Positions 1 to 7,915 are shown, counted from the first letter of the stretch. The stretch is DNA of 29,744 nt from an uncultured Oribacterium sp. (GCA_934270345.1 CAKQPT010000027.1:1-29744), one strand, 5' to 3'. Notes: generated by a model from the sequence alone, not told the origin. Program-made: numbers and translations.

Positions 1-65
1 GCCGCCAGAACGCCCGAAATCACAAGAATTGGTTCTTTACGAATGAATGATTGCAAATTATCCAC
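1..65 (-). CDS. Start of a probable SLC13-type anion permease (partial)
   Basis: Only about 21 codons are in the window; the gene continues past the left edge. Read from a GTG at 65 the peptide begins V-D-N-L-Q-S-F-I-R-K-E-P-I-L-V-I-S-G-V-L-A: a short polar head with a K-E pair followed by the start of a hydrophobic helix. That pattern resembles the N-terminus of SLC13/CitT-type permeases (F-I-K-K-E-x-V-L-x-I-x-x-x-L-A), but so little sequence is weak evidence. An in-frame TTG at 56 is better placed behind the AGGTGG ribosome site, so the true start is uncertain. A terminator-like hairpin lies about 35 bases upstream. Confidence 0.4.
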   Translation of the reverse strand, partial: MDNLQSFIRKEPILVISGVLA

Positions 66-91
66 CTGCCTTCTTCCGATTTGTCTATCTA

Positions 92-124
92 AATAAAACA
101 GGCGCAGAGAACATCCTCTGCGCC
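92..124 (-). terminator. Intrinsic terminator or attenuator before the permease
   Basis: A perfect 9-bp GC-rich stem (GGCGCAGAG / CTCTGCGCC, 101-109 and 116-124) with a 6-base loop. On the minus strand it is followed by TGTTTTATTT. It ends transcription from the sugar operon. It lies only about 35 bases before the permease start, which leaves no room for a separate promoter, so it may also act as an attenuator for that gene. Confidence 0.75.
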
Positions 125-140
125 TAACACCTTCATTATT

Positions 141-176
141 AAACGAAGCGACGATTTGCTCTTCGTTTTAATTATA
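141..176 (-). promoter_or_regulatory. Possible -10 box and first leader hairpin of the permease
   Basis: A consensus TATAAT on the minus strand lies at 176-171. Just downstream is an 8-bp stem (AAACGAAG / CTTCGTTT, 141-148 and 161-168). No good -35 box is visible. If active, the transcript would run through this hairpin and then the terminator at 92-124 before reaching the permease. Confidence 0.25.
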
Positions 177-235
177 CTGCCAATCTCTGCTTTTCCCTAT
201 AGTAAAAGATCGTCCCGACGGCTTAAAACCACAAT

Positions 236-1540
236 CTATGTACAATTCAGTAACAACTCCTCCAATGGACTTCCCTGTGCATCCTTCAGACTGATATCTA
301 AAATCTTGGCAAAAGTTGGTGCTTCATCAATAATATTACCCTGTTCCAGAACAATCCCTTTTTTAAAGTCCGGGCCATATACAATCATAGATGGCTGCGG
401 CCCCTTCTCGGGCATATGTCCATGATCGGAATGTCCATAACGATAATCCTCATTTTTCAAAAGTTTCACCGCAGGTCCTGTCAGATCATCCCGAAACGAA
501 GTATATCCGTCTGTATCAACTATAAAGGAAAATTCTCCTTTCAATCCATATTTTTGTTCCGCTTCTGCAGCAGTCATCACATCTGAAAACCCATAGATAC
601 CTTCCTGCTTCATTTTGTGCAGCATTGTTTCGACTTTTCCATTGTTTTTCGGATCACGAACATAAATTTCGCATGAAAGACCACATCCCTTAGCGTACAC
701 ATCCCAGTTTTTCAGGGAACCATCTTCGTTTAATCGCAGCATTCCTTCTTCTTCCAGAAAATGATTAATGGAAATACTCCTCATGGTTTCAATATGTCCA
801 TGATCGCTGACAATTACAATATCTGTATTGTTTGATATCCCGGCGTCATCTATAGCATCCAGAATTTCACCTAGAAGCTGATCTGTCATTGTCATCGCAT
901 ATTTGAGTTTATTCTGGAACAATCCATACTGATGTCTTGATGCATCAAGAAGACACGGATGTGTAACAATAAAATCCGGCTTATATTTTTTAATAATATC
1001 ACATACACATTTGACTTGAAAAAGCTCATCTGTCGGATGCTTAGAATGTCTCCAGTTCAGGATAGAAATATTAGGCTTGATAATATCTTCATAGATGGCA
1101 TGCGAACAGAGGTTTTTGTGCAATTTGAGAAGATCCGGCTCCTCTGCCAGATCATCATCCATAATTTCAGGTACCAGATAATCTATGATGTTCTGACCGC
1201 CACATGTCACCGGCCAGCGGCATGCACAAGAAGTTTTACCGGCTCTTTTAACAGCATGAAATAAAGTATCACATTTGATTTCATCCAGATCGTTGTACCA
1301 CGGACTGTGCTCCTGTCCCGGGCAAAAATGCTCATTAGATACAACCCCCGTTCTGGCTGGTGTACACCCCGTTATGATTGAGGTATGCACGACATGAGTT
1401 AAACTTGGATATACCGTTCTGACATGCTTTATGTAAGATCCATTCGCAAGAACTCTTTTGAAATTCGGCTGTTCCTTCAAAAATTCCAAGTCCTCACATA
1501 CCATGGCATCAACGCTGATCACCACTAAATGTCTGTTCAT
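236..1540 (-). CDS. Alkaline-phosphatase-superfamily phosphodiesterase (nucleotide pyrophosphatase/phosphodiesterase type)
   Basis: A roughly 434-residue cytosolic enzyme with no signal peptide. The superfamily metal ligands and nucleophile are in order: an N-terminal V-I-S-V-D, then P-S-L-T-H-V-V-H-T-S (the first Thr aligned with the catalytic Thr of NPP enzymes), V-S-D-H-G-H in the middle, and G-H-S-D-H-G-H near the C-terminus. The family hydrolyses phosphodiester or pyrophosphate bonds using two metal ions; the substrate cannot be read from sequence. It is the last gene of the sugar operon, 15 bases after treA. The start is the second of two adjacent ATGs, 5 bases behind GAGG. Because of its position it probably acts on the imported sugar or a related phosphate ester. 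Phosphonoacetate hydrolase or phosphomutase-like chemistry in the same superfamily is an alternative. Confidence 0.85.
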   Translation of the reverse strand: MNRHLVVISVDAMVCEDLEFLKEQPNFKRVLANGSYIKHVRTVYPSLTHVVHTSIITGCTPARTGVVSNEHFCPGQEHSPWYNDLDEIKCDTLFHAVKRAGKTSCACRWPVTCGGQNIIDYLVPEIMDDDLAEEPDLLKLHKNLCSHAIYEDIIKPNISILNWRHSKHPTDELFQVKCVCDIIKKYKPDFIVTHPCLLDASRHQYGLFQNKLKYAMTMTDQLLGEILDAIDDAGISNNTDIVIVSDHGHIETMRSISINHFLEEEGMLRLNEDGSLKNWDVYAKGCGLSCEIYVRDPKNNGKVETMLHKMKQEGIYGFSDVMTAAEAEQKYGLKGEFSFIVDTDGYTSFRDDLTGPAVKLLKNEDYRYGHSDHGHMPEKGPQPSMIVYGPDFKKGIVLEQGNIIDEAPTFAKILDISLKDAQGSPLEELLLNCT

Positions 1541-1555
1541 CATTTCCTCACCCTG

Positions 1556-3193
1556 CTATTCAGCAACATAAGCTTCAAATGGACGTAGTTTTCCTGACTC
1601 TCTCCTGCCAGAATAACTATCTGCCAGACAATTCTTCGCCGGGATATTTTCTGAAGCTTCCAATGCGCGTAAATCGAACTCCTGATCCGAAAAATTCGCA
1701 ACAATTACTATACGTTTGTTTTCATATACCCTTGCAAATGCGATCACATCATCATAATTGCTTTCAATCCACTCAAAACTTCCTTCAGAAATAGATTTAT
1801 TATCCATACGTAAACGGATCATTTTTTTATAATAGTAAAAAATTGAATCCGGATCTTCAATTTCGTTAGATACGTTTACAATATGGTACGAATCTCCCTG
1901 TTCAATCCATGGATCTCCTTCAGAAAAACCGGCATTCATTTGATTGCTCCATTGCATCGGCGTACGACCGTTATCTCTTGAGCGCTCCGCAAGTACTTGT
2001 AAGGCTTCTTCCGGCGTCTTCCCTTGCTGCAGCATGATCGCATAATAGTTGCTAGACTCAACGTCTTTATATTGCTCTAATTTAGTAAAATGCGGGTTTG
2101 GCGTTCCGATTTCCTGCCCTTGATAGATGTAAGGTGTACTACGCAGCGTCATTAAAACCGTAGCCAGCATTTTGGCTGATTCTTTCCATAAACCCTGATC
2201 TTTGCCAAATCTTGAAACAGATCTTGGCTGGTCATGATTTTCCCAAAAGAATGCCTGCCAGCCATTTCCTTCCTGCATTCCTTCCTGCCAGCTTCTGATG
2301 ATTGACTTAAGCTTTGGAATATCCGGTTTCTGGAGACTCCATTTATCCCCATTCCGGTAATCCACTTTAAGATGGTGAAAACTGAATGCCATGGCAAGTT
2401 CTTTATTTTCTGGACGGGTATACTGAATACAGGCCGGAATTTTAGTTGCAGCCATTTCACCAACCGTAATCATATCTTCAATACCAGTATCATGGACCAG
2501 CTCCTGAAGATATTCATTAACTCTCGGACCATCGGTATAAAACCTGCTTCCGTCTCCATCCCAATCATCGATAAAATTGTCCGGTTTCGAAATCAGATTA
2601 ATGACATCAAAGCGAAACCCCTTTACACCTTTATTTTTCCAAAACCGTATAACATTTTTCAGTTCTTCACGAACCTTCGGGTTGCTCCAGTTCAGATCTG
2701 CCTGAGTCGGATCAAATAAATGCAGATACCACTTTTTTAGTGATGGAACATATTGCCAAGCTGAACCTCCGAATTTTGACTCCCAATTGGTAGGTGCTTT
2801 TTCCGGGTCTCCATCAATAAAATAGTAATATGCCTGATATTCCGGATCCCCCGCTAATGCACGCTGAAACCAGTCATGTTCCGTAGAGGAATGGTTGAAC
2901 ACCATATCCAGCATAATTCCGATTCCTCTGTCCTTCGCTGCCTGAACCAGAGCATCAAAATCGCGCATCGATCCGAACAGAGGATTTACAGATGTGTAAT
3001 CTGAAATATCATATCCGTTATCATGTTGAGGTGAATTATAGAACGGTGTAAGCCATAAATAATCAACACCGAGTTTTTCGAGATAGTCTAATTTACTTGT
3101 AATTCCGGGGAGATCTCCTATCCCATCTCCATTTGAATCGCAAAATGATTTCACATATATTTCATACACCGTCTTATTTTTAAAATCAGACAT
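1556..3193 (-). CDS. treA: GH13 alpha-glucosidase of the trehalose-6-phosphate hydrolase (TreA) type
   Basis: A 545-residue retaining glycoside hydrolase. The GH13 regions are D-M-V-F-N-H (about 96-101), G-F-R-F-D-V (nucleophile D196), V-G-E-M (acid/base E246) and E-N-H-D (D321), with a Ca-loop D-S-N-G-D-G at 19-24. Several stretches are diagnostic of phosphotrehalases rather than oligo-1,6-glucosidases: W-E-S-K-F-G-G-S-A-W, F-Y-T-D-G-P-R-V, and F-S-F-H-H-L-K-V-D-Y-R-N-G-D-K-W. In the last, H273, K276 and K284 fall exactly where Bacillus TreA binds the 6-phosphate (recalled from the literature). Expected reaction: trehalose 6-phosphate to glucose plus glucose 6-phosphate. The ATG at 3193 has GGGAG upstream; an earlier in-frame ATG lies inside a terminator-like hairpin and was rejected. 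Oddly, the neighbouring importer is ABC, not PTS. Confidence 0.85.
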   Translation of the reverse strand: MSDFKNKTVYEIYVKSFCDSNGDGIGDLPGITSKLDYLEKLGVDYLWLTPFYNSPQHDNGYDISDYTSVNPLFGSMRDFDALVQAAKDRGIGIMLDMVFNHSSTEHDWFQRALAGDPEYQAYYYFIDGDPEKAPTNWESKFGGSAWQYVPSLKKWYLHLFDPTQADLNWSNPKVREELKNVIRFWKNKGVKGFRFDVINLISKPDNFIDDWDGDGSRFYTDGPRVNEYLQELVHDTGIEDMITVGEMAATKIPACIQYTRPENKELAMAFSFHHLKVDYRNGDKWSLQKPDIPKLKSIIRSWQEGMQEGNGWQAFFWENHDQPRSVSRFGKDQGLWKESAKMLATVLMTLRSTPYIYQGQEIGTPNPHFTKLEQYKDVESSNYYAIMLQQGKTPEEALQVLAERSRDNGRTPMQWSNQMNAGFSEGDPWIEQGDSYHIVNVSNEIEDPDSIFYYYKKMIRLRMDNKSISEGSFEWIESNYDDVIAFARVYENKRIVIVANFSDQEFDLRALEASENIPAKNCLADSYSGRRESGKLRPFEAYVAE

Positions 3194-3210
3194 ACCAATC
3201 ACTCCCATAA

Positions 3211-3247
3211 GAAAATTAGCGCCGAGCAGCAAACTGCCCGGCGCCAA
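3211..3247 (-). terminator. Intercistronic hairpin between binding-protein gene and treA
   Basis: A 14-bp stem (3216-3229 with 3234-3247, two G-U pairs on the minus strand, 4-base loop), followed on the minus strand by AATTTTC. It sits 16 bases after the binding-protein stop and 23 bases before the treA start. It probably terminates most transcripts or protects the 3' end of the transporter mRNA, so the binding protein is made in excess over the enzymes. Confidence 0.75.
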
Positions 3248-3263
3248 TTACTGCGTTACAATC

Positions 3264-4631
3264 TCACTGATTCTTTTCTTTCAACTCCTGCATCTTGGTC
3301 GCATACTGATCCAGCGTTGTTTTGACATCTGCCTGATTGACTGTGATTTCTTTAGCACAGTCATTGATCAGCTGCTGGGCATCTCTCCAGTACTTAACAT
3401 GAGGCAGTGGCTCGGCTGCAGCAAGCGCCTGCTGCGTTACTTCTACGAATGGCTTTTGCCAGTCAGCGACATCCTGATATACATCACTTCTGAATGACAT
3501 CCATCCGTTTTCATTCATCAAAGTTTCCTGAACCTTCTTTGACTCCATATACTTGATATATTCGATTGCAAGATCCTTATTCTGGGATCCTACAGGAATA
3601 CCAAGCATTTCGCCGCCGAGCGTCTTAACGTAGCCTGCAGGTCCCTCATATCCCTTGCTGGCCACAATATTTGTCTTTCCACCATCTTTTACCACAACAG
3701 ATGCAGTGAATGGCCAGTTCGGTGCGTAGTAAACTTCATCCGTCGCAAGGTACTGGTTCACACTCGAAAATCCGGCAGTAAGAGTGTTCTCGGAAAGTTC
3801 CGGCCATAATTTCTGCAGGAAGGTAAACGCTTCAATACATCCTTCGTCATTCAGAACAAGCGGATCACCGCCTGCTTCACGGATAAATTCAACAAGCTCG
3901 ATTGCATCACCATCCATCTTTAGTTTCAGGCACAAACGTCCGATTCCATCTTTCTCCTTCAGAGTTTTAGCAACATCGTACAACTCATCCCAGTTTGTAG
4001 GTGCCTTAACACCGTACTTATCAAACATATCAGTGTTATAATAATTTATTTCTGCATTCGGGCGGTAAGGAAGGAAATATATTTTTCCATCAAACACTCC
4101 TGCCTCAGACAGTTTTCCGATCGCAGTATCCGGTACAATATCTGCATAATCAGACAGATCTTCTACCAGTCCGGCATTTACAAGACCGTTCATGTTGCCT
4201 ACATCCTGAGAAATCACATCGATTTTCATATTGTTGGCATTGTGCATAGCCTGAAGCTGTTTTTCCACATCAGACGCTTCTACCTGAGATGCCTTCACGG
4301 TGCAGCCTGTCAGCTTTTCAAATTCCGGCAGGACAACATTATTCATTGCTTTCCACTCATCATCAGAAAGAGCCATCGTGACGTTCAGTGTTCTTCCAGC
4401 AAATTGATCAGTCTGTGCAATTCCTTCCTCTGATTCAGCATCTGCCGTTTCTGAATTTGTTCCACCTGCTTGCGCTTCAGTTGTCGTGATTGTTGATGAC
4501 TCTGCAGCAGTAGTATCTGCTTGTGAAGATGTCTCCGTTGAATTCTTCGCAGATCCGCATCCGCCAAGTGCTCCCGCACACAGCGCTGTTGCAACAGCGA
4601 GTGCTACTGTTTTCTTTAAATACTTTTTCAT
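3264..4631 (-). CDS. ABC sugar-binding lipoprotein (solute-binding protein family 1)
   Basis: A 455-residue extracellular solute-binding protein. The N-terminus M-K-K-Y-L-K-K-T is followed by a hydrophobic helix and the lipobox L-G-G-C (lipid-modified C25), then a long Ser/Thr/Glu/Ala-rich tether. The body has the family-1 pattern, including N-Y-Y-N-T-D-M-F-D-K-Y-G and P-T-N-W-D-E-L-Y-D at the hinge region. It captures a sugar outside the cell for the two permeases encoded just upstream in the operon. The start at 4631 has GGAGG 8 bases upstream; a longer reading from 4658 lacks a ribosome site. Family and operon point to an oligosaccharide or glucoside; the exact ligand cannot be read from sequence. 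Confidence 0.93.
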   Translation of the reverse strand: MKKYLKKTVALAVATALCAGALGGCGSAKNSTETSSQADTTAAESSTITTTEAQAGGTNSETADAESEEGIAQTDQFAGRTLNVTMALSDDEWKAMNNVVLPEFEKLTGCTVKASQVEASDVEKQLQAMHNANNMKIDVISQDVGNMNGLVNAGLVEDLSDYADIVPDTAIGKLSEAGVFDGKIYFLPYRPNAEINYYNTDMFDKYGVKAPTNWDELYDVAKTLKEKDGIGRLCLKLKMDGDAIELVEFIREAGGDPLVLNDEGCIEAFTFLQKLWPELSENTLTAGFSSVNQYLATDEVYYAPNWPFTASVVVKDGGKTNIVASKGYEGPAGYVKTLGGEMLGIPVGSQNKDLAIEYIKYMESKKVQETLMNENGWMSFRSDVYQDVADWQKPFVEVTQQALAAAEPLPHVKYWRDAQQLINDCAKEITVNQADVKTTLDQYATKMQELKEKNQ

Positions 4632-4692
4632 AAAAATATCCTCCTTATGCACTATCAAGGCTGATCAAACAGCCTTAGTTCCCCTTAGCCAA

Positions 4693-5541
4693 TTACCCCT
4701 TAACTGCTCCGGAAAGATAATCTGATTTCAGATATCTCTGCAGGATGAATGTGACAATAATTACCGGTATAGCCAAAATTGTGGAATATGCAGCCGTCTC
4801 AAACATGCCGCTTCTTTGAGTGTAATAATAAACCATCAGAGGAAGGGTCTTTGTCGTTAAAGACAGATACAATGCATATGTGAATTCATTCCAGCAATTC
4901 AGCCATACATACATAGCCGAAACAGCGATACCTTGTGCGGCAACCGGAAAAACCACTTTAAGCAGTGTCTGCATCCTTGATGCCCCATCAATCTGTGCCG
5001 CCTCTTCCAAATCTATCGGTATGGCTGAAAATGTTGATACAAGGATCCAAGCCATAAACGGTATCTGCCCAATGAGATCAGCCAGAATCAATCCAACATT
5101 AGTATCAAGCAAATTCCAAGACAGAAAACGAACAGATATCGGGAGTGCAATACCGACAGTTGGGAACATCTTAGTAAAAAACAATGTCATAATGTACGCC
5201 AGCTTGACCTTCCGGTTTAATCTGGAAATGGCGTAGGCAGCGGGTGCAACGATCAAAATAGCTATTGCAGTCGCAGTTGTAGAAACAATTAAGCTTTTGA
5301 TCAGCGGCGCCTGTACATTTCCCGAACCAAGAACCGTCTTCCAGTGTTCCAAGGTAATGCTGTGCGGCAGAAGTGTAGGATGCTGCGTCATTACTTCCTG
5401 CGTTGTTCCAAATGAAACTTTAACTAGAATATAGATTGGCACAAGCATGTATAAAGCAATCAAAATCAGAATGATGATGAATGCAATCTTATTCAGTGTC
5501 TTTTTGCTCCTATTGGAGTTCCATGTTCTGCTATTCATCAT
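4693..5541 (-). CDS. ABC sugar permease, MalG type
   Basis: About 282 residues with six predicted membrane helices. The inner-membrane EAA loop reads E-E-A-A-Q-I-D-G-A-S, followed by V-F-P-V-A-A-Q-G-I-A, the coupling-helix signature of carbohydrate permeases. It forms a heterodimeric channel with the product of the preceding gene. The ATG at 5541 overlaps the end of that gene by 11 bases, indicating translational coupling; a second ATG is at 5538. No ATP-binding subunit is encoded in this operon, so a shared MsmX/MsmK-type ATPase elsewhere would be needed. Confidence 0.93.
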   Translation of the reverse strand: MMNSRTWNSNRSKKTLNKIAFIIILILIALYMLVPIYILVKVSFGTTQEVMTQHPTLLPHSITLEHWKTVLGSGNVQAPLIKSLIVSTTATAIAILIVAPAAYAISRLNRKVKLAYIMTLFFTKMFPTVGIALPISVRFLSWNLLDTNVGLILADLIGQIPFMAWILVSTFSAIPIDLEEAAQIDGASRMQTLLKVVFPVAAQGIAVSAMYVWLNCWNEFTYALYLSLTTKTLPLMVYYYTQRSGMFETAAYSTILAIPVIIVTFILQRYLKSDYLSGAVKG

Positions 5542-6406
5542 CTGTACCAAACCCTTCTCCCTTATCAATTAATTTTAGATAAAGAATTGCAAATACCAGA
5601 ATAATAATCAGAAGAATTGTTGAGGCTGCTCCCGAAGCATTATAATTTCCGTTGCTGTACTCTCCATATGCGTAGGTAGCAACATAAGGAACCGCCTGAC
5701 CGACAAGAACTTGCGGAAGCTCGAAGATTCTAAATGCATCAACCGCTCTGAACAATATAGACATTGTGATAAATGGCTTAAGTAATGGAAGCGTTATTCT
5801 AGTAAAAATCTGCCACTTTGAGCCGCCATCAATATCCGCTGCTTCGTACAAGTCATCCGGTATAGACTCCAGCCCCGCAAGAAGAAGTAGCACCATCGTA
5901 GGAAGCACCTTCCATGTGTCAGCAAGAATGATCACCAGAATACTGAGAACGCCACCTCCCTTTGTCCACTGTACTGGATGCTGTATCAGACCGGTTCTGA
6001 ACAGTACTTCATTCAAATATCCCGATGTGCCAAATATATAAATTGCAATTACACCAGAAACCAGTGTGGGAATTCCCATTGGCATTAGAACCAGTGCGCG
6101 GATGAGTCCTTTCCCCACAAACTGCTTCTTTAAGATCAAAGCTATTCCAAGACCCACAATAAGCTGGAAAACCAGACTAAGTAATGCCGTAACAATCGTG
6201 TTGAGAATGGACTGAGTAAACTGTGGTCGCTCAAATAATCCCATATAATTTCCCAATGTGAATCCACCAGAATATTTATCCGTGAATCCCATAATAATCG
6301 ACTGGAATATCGGAAGGATTGTAAATCCAAGGATATAAATACTCATCGGAAGTACCAGTACAAGCTCAAATCGGTACTTTTTAATCGTCTGCGTTAACGC
6401 CTTCAT
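5531..6406 (-). CDS. ABC sugar permease, MalF type
   Basis: 291 residues with six predicted membrane helices; the first follows the basic head M-K-A-L-T-Q-T-I-K-K-Y-R. The EAA loop reads Y-E-A-A-D-I-D-G-G-S-K-W, then I-T-L-P-L-L-K-P. It is the first gene of the minus-strand sugar operon. It starts at an ATG with AGGAG 7 bases upstream, directly downstream of the operator-covered promoter. It pairs with the MalG-type permease to import the ligand of the binding lipoprotein. Confidence 0.93.
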   Translation of the reverse strand: MKALTQTIKKYRFELVLVLPMSIYILGFTILPIFQSIIMGFTDKYSGGFTLGNYMGLFERPQFTQSILNTIVTALLSLVFQLIVGLGIALILKKQFVGKGLIRALVLMPMGIPTLVSGVIAIYIFGTSGYLNEVLFRTGLIQHPVQWTKGGGVLSILVIILADTWKVLPTMVLLLLAGLESIPDDLYEAADIDGGSKWQIFTRITLPLLKPFITMSILFRAVDAFRIFELPQVLVGQAVPYVATYAYGEYSNGNYNASGAASTILLIIILVFAILYLKLIDKGEGFGTDDE

Positions 6407-6429
6407 CGCGTACTCCTCTGGAAATTGTA

Positions 6430-6445
6430 ACTTGTTTAAACATGT
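6430..6445. promoter_or_regulatory. Operator 1, TGTTTAAACA palindrome
   Basis: ACTTGTTTAAACATGT: a perfect 10-bp core palindrome with near-symmetrical flanks. It lies downstream of the sugar-operon -10 box, where a bound repressor would block transcription. The identical 16-base sequence recurs 38 bases away. Confidence 0.75.
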
Positions 6446-6455
6446 TTTACGGTTT

Positions 6456-6486
6456 ATTATATATCACACTTGTTTAAACATGTCAA
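6456..6486 (-). promoter_or_regulatory. Sugar operon promoter
   Basis: On the minus strand a perfect -35 TTGACA (6486-6481) is followed after 17 bases by TATATA (6463-6458), or after 19 bases by TATAAT (6461-6456). Operator 2 fills the spacer and operator 1 lies at or just after the start point, a classic repression layout for the divergently encoded GntR protein. Confidence 0.75.
6468..6483. promoter_or_regulatory. Operator 2, TGTTTAAACA palindrome
   Basis: A second exact copy of ACTTGTTTAAACATGT. It lies between and partly over the -35 and -10 boxes of the sugar operon promoter. The core differs from the Bacillus TreR site as I recall it (TTGTATATACAA), so the regulator's binding specificity may differ. 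Confidence 0.75.
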
Positions 6487-6564
6487 TCCAATGTTGGACT
6501 ATTATCGCATTAGAATATATGTATCACTAATACATTGTGTGTTTTACCATTTGAAAAGATGTTC

Positions 6565-6573
6565 TGCTATAAT
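6565..6573 (+). promoter_or_regulatory. Extended -10 promoter of the GntR regulator
   Basis: TGC directly followed by a consensus TATAAT (6568-6573). There is no good -35 at 17 bases, as expected for an extended -10 promoter. It lies about 48 bases before the regulator start. Confidence 0.55.
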
Positions 6574-6620
6574 ATACTGATAGTTATTCTAGAACAGGAA
6601 TCGATAAGAGGAAGCAACAA

Positions 6621-7340
6621 ATGCCCAGAACACTGTATAAAACAATATATGATGATCTGAAAATACAGATAGAAGAAGGTAATTATGCTCCACAAACGCT
6701 TTTGCCTTCCGAAAAAAAATTAATAGAAATCTATAACTGCTCAAGGAACACCGTCCGCCGGGCTATTAATGATCTTGCCCAAGAAGGCTATGTGCAATCT
6801 GTTCACGGAAAAGGAGTATTCGTAATTTATCATCCAACACATCAGGCTATGTTTGCGATGGGAGGCATAGAATCCTTCAAAGAATCAGCTATCCGGAACA
6901 GACTTCACGCAAGAACTTGGGTCGCTGCTTTTGCAGAGATAACCTGTGACAAAAGAGTCAGTAAGCGAACAGGCTTTCCTGTTGGCGAGCCATTATATTA
7001 CATTCAGCGAGTACGATATCTGGACAATATCCCAAGCATTCTGGATATCAACCTCTTCTCCAGAAAATCTGTTCCGGGACTGACATTCGAGATAGCAGAG
7101 AATTCCATCTACGAATATATCGAGAAAAAGCTTGGCCTAACCATAGTCACAAGTAAAAGAATTATGACCGTAGAAAAAGCGACGGAAATAGATGAGAAAT
7201 ACCTTAATCTGAATCTGGATGATTACAATTGTCTCGCAGTTGTAACCAGTCAGATTTACGGATCAGACGGGACAATGTTCGAATATACTCAATCAAGACA
7301 TCTACCTAAATATTTTTCTACTGCAACACGAAAAATTTAA
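6621..7340 (+). CDS. treR: GntR-family (HutC/UTRA) repressor, TreR-like
   Basis: 239 residues. The N-terminal winged helix-turn-helix (about 1-70) has L-P-S-E-K-K-L, S-R-N-T-V-R-R-A-I and the wing V-H-G-K-G-V-F-V. The C-terminal UTRA effector domain carries E-N-S-I-Y-E-Y-I-E-K-K-L-G-L and E-Y-T-Q-S-R-H, both shared with Bacillus TreR, which senses trehalose 6-phosphate. It is transcribed divergently from the sugar operon, and the two TGTTTAAACA palindromes between them are its likely sites. The ribosome site AGAGGAAG lies before the ATG. The TreR-like effector domain agrees with the TreA-like enzyme and points to a sugar phosphate as inducer; that is inferred. Confidence 0.85.
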   Translation: MPRTLYKTIYDDLKIQIEEGNYAPQTLLPSEKKLIEIYNCSRNTVRRAINDLAQEGYVQSVHGKGVFVIYHPTHQAMFAMGGIESFKESAIRNRLHARTWVAAFAEITCDKRVSKRTGFPVGEPLYYIQRVRYLDNIPSILDINLFSRKSVPGLTFEIAENSIYEYIEKKLGLTIVTSKRIMTVEKATEIDEKYLNLNLDDYNCLAVVTSQIYGSDGTMFEYTQSRHLPKYFSTATRKI

Positions 7341-7391
7341 ATCATTCTAACTAAGGCATTCCAAAATGTACTTAGTTTACTCAGTAGTATA

Positions 7392-7433
7392 AAAGGCTGA
7401 ACACCCCGCAAAATCACGAAACGTTCAGCCTTT
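7392..7433. terminator. Terminator-like hairpin after treR
   Basis: An 11-bp perfect stem (AAAGGCTGAAC / GTTCAGCCTTT) with a 20-base loop, 52 bases after the treR stop. The stem itself ends in A/T runs on both strands, so it can serve either direction. The long loop makes it less typical. Confidence 0.55.
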
Positions 7434-7525
7434 GCAGAATTCTGTGAACTAAAGATCAAAACATCAATATGTATAAAATCCTTTTCCGGCATTTACTCCT
7501 GTTTTGCCGCAGTCGATCTTCTCTT

Positions 7526-7864
7526 TCAGTCTCTGCTCGATCTTATACATGGTTGTTTAGACAAAAATCCCTTCATTCCAGCCAAAACAGTCTCCCCAAA
7601 ATAGCGGATCATCCTTGGAAAAGAGCCAATTACAATTCCCACAACCATTGCTTCGATAACAAGCGACCACTCTACCGGTGGCATAAACAGGCAGCTCAGT
7701 CCTGCCAGGATGATAAAACCGCCTATCAGGCCAAATATAAAGTCAAATACACCACCCACAAAATTCATCATACAGATAAGCATGGTTAATACGATCTGCG
7801 CCGGTAACAGCACAAGCTGTACTGCCAGATGAAATACACTTCCAATAATCTTCATTGTGATCAT
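7526..7864 (-). CDS. Small hydrophobic membrane protein of the replicon module
   Basis: 112 residues with about three to four hydrophobic helices (residues near 5-30, 33-60 and 66-90) and a basic tail ending K-Q-P-C-I-R-S-S-R-D. The ATG has AGGAGAG upstream. I recognise no catalytic motif. Small membrane proteins of this type are often found beside parB in Firmicute conjugative elements, so it is probably an element gene, not part of sugar metabolism. Function unknown. Confidence 0.65.
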   Translation of the reverse strand: MITMKIIGSVFHLAVQLVLLPAQIVLTMLICMMNFVGGVFDFIFGLIGGFIILAGLSCLFMPPVEWSLVIEAMVVGIVIGSFPRMIRYFGETVLAGMKGFLSKQPCIRSSRD

Positions 7865-7915
7865 AGTTATTCTCTCCTCTTTTCTCCATTTCTTGCATTG
7901 AAGTCATTGATAAGT

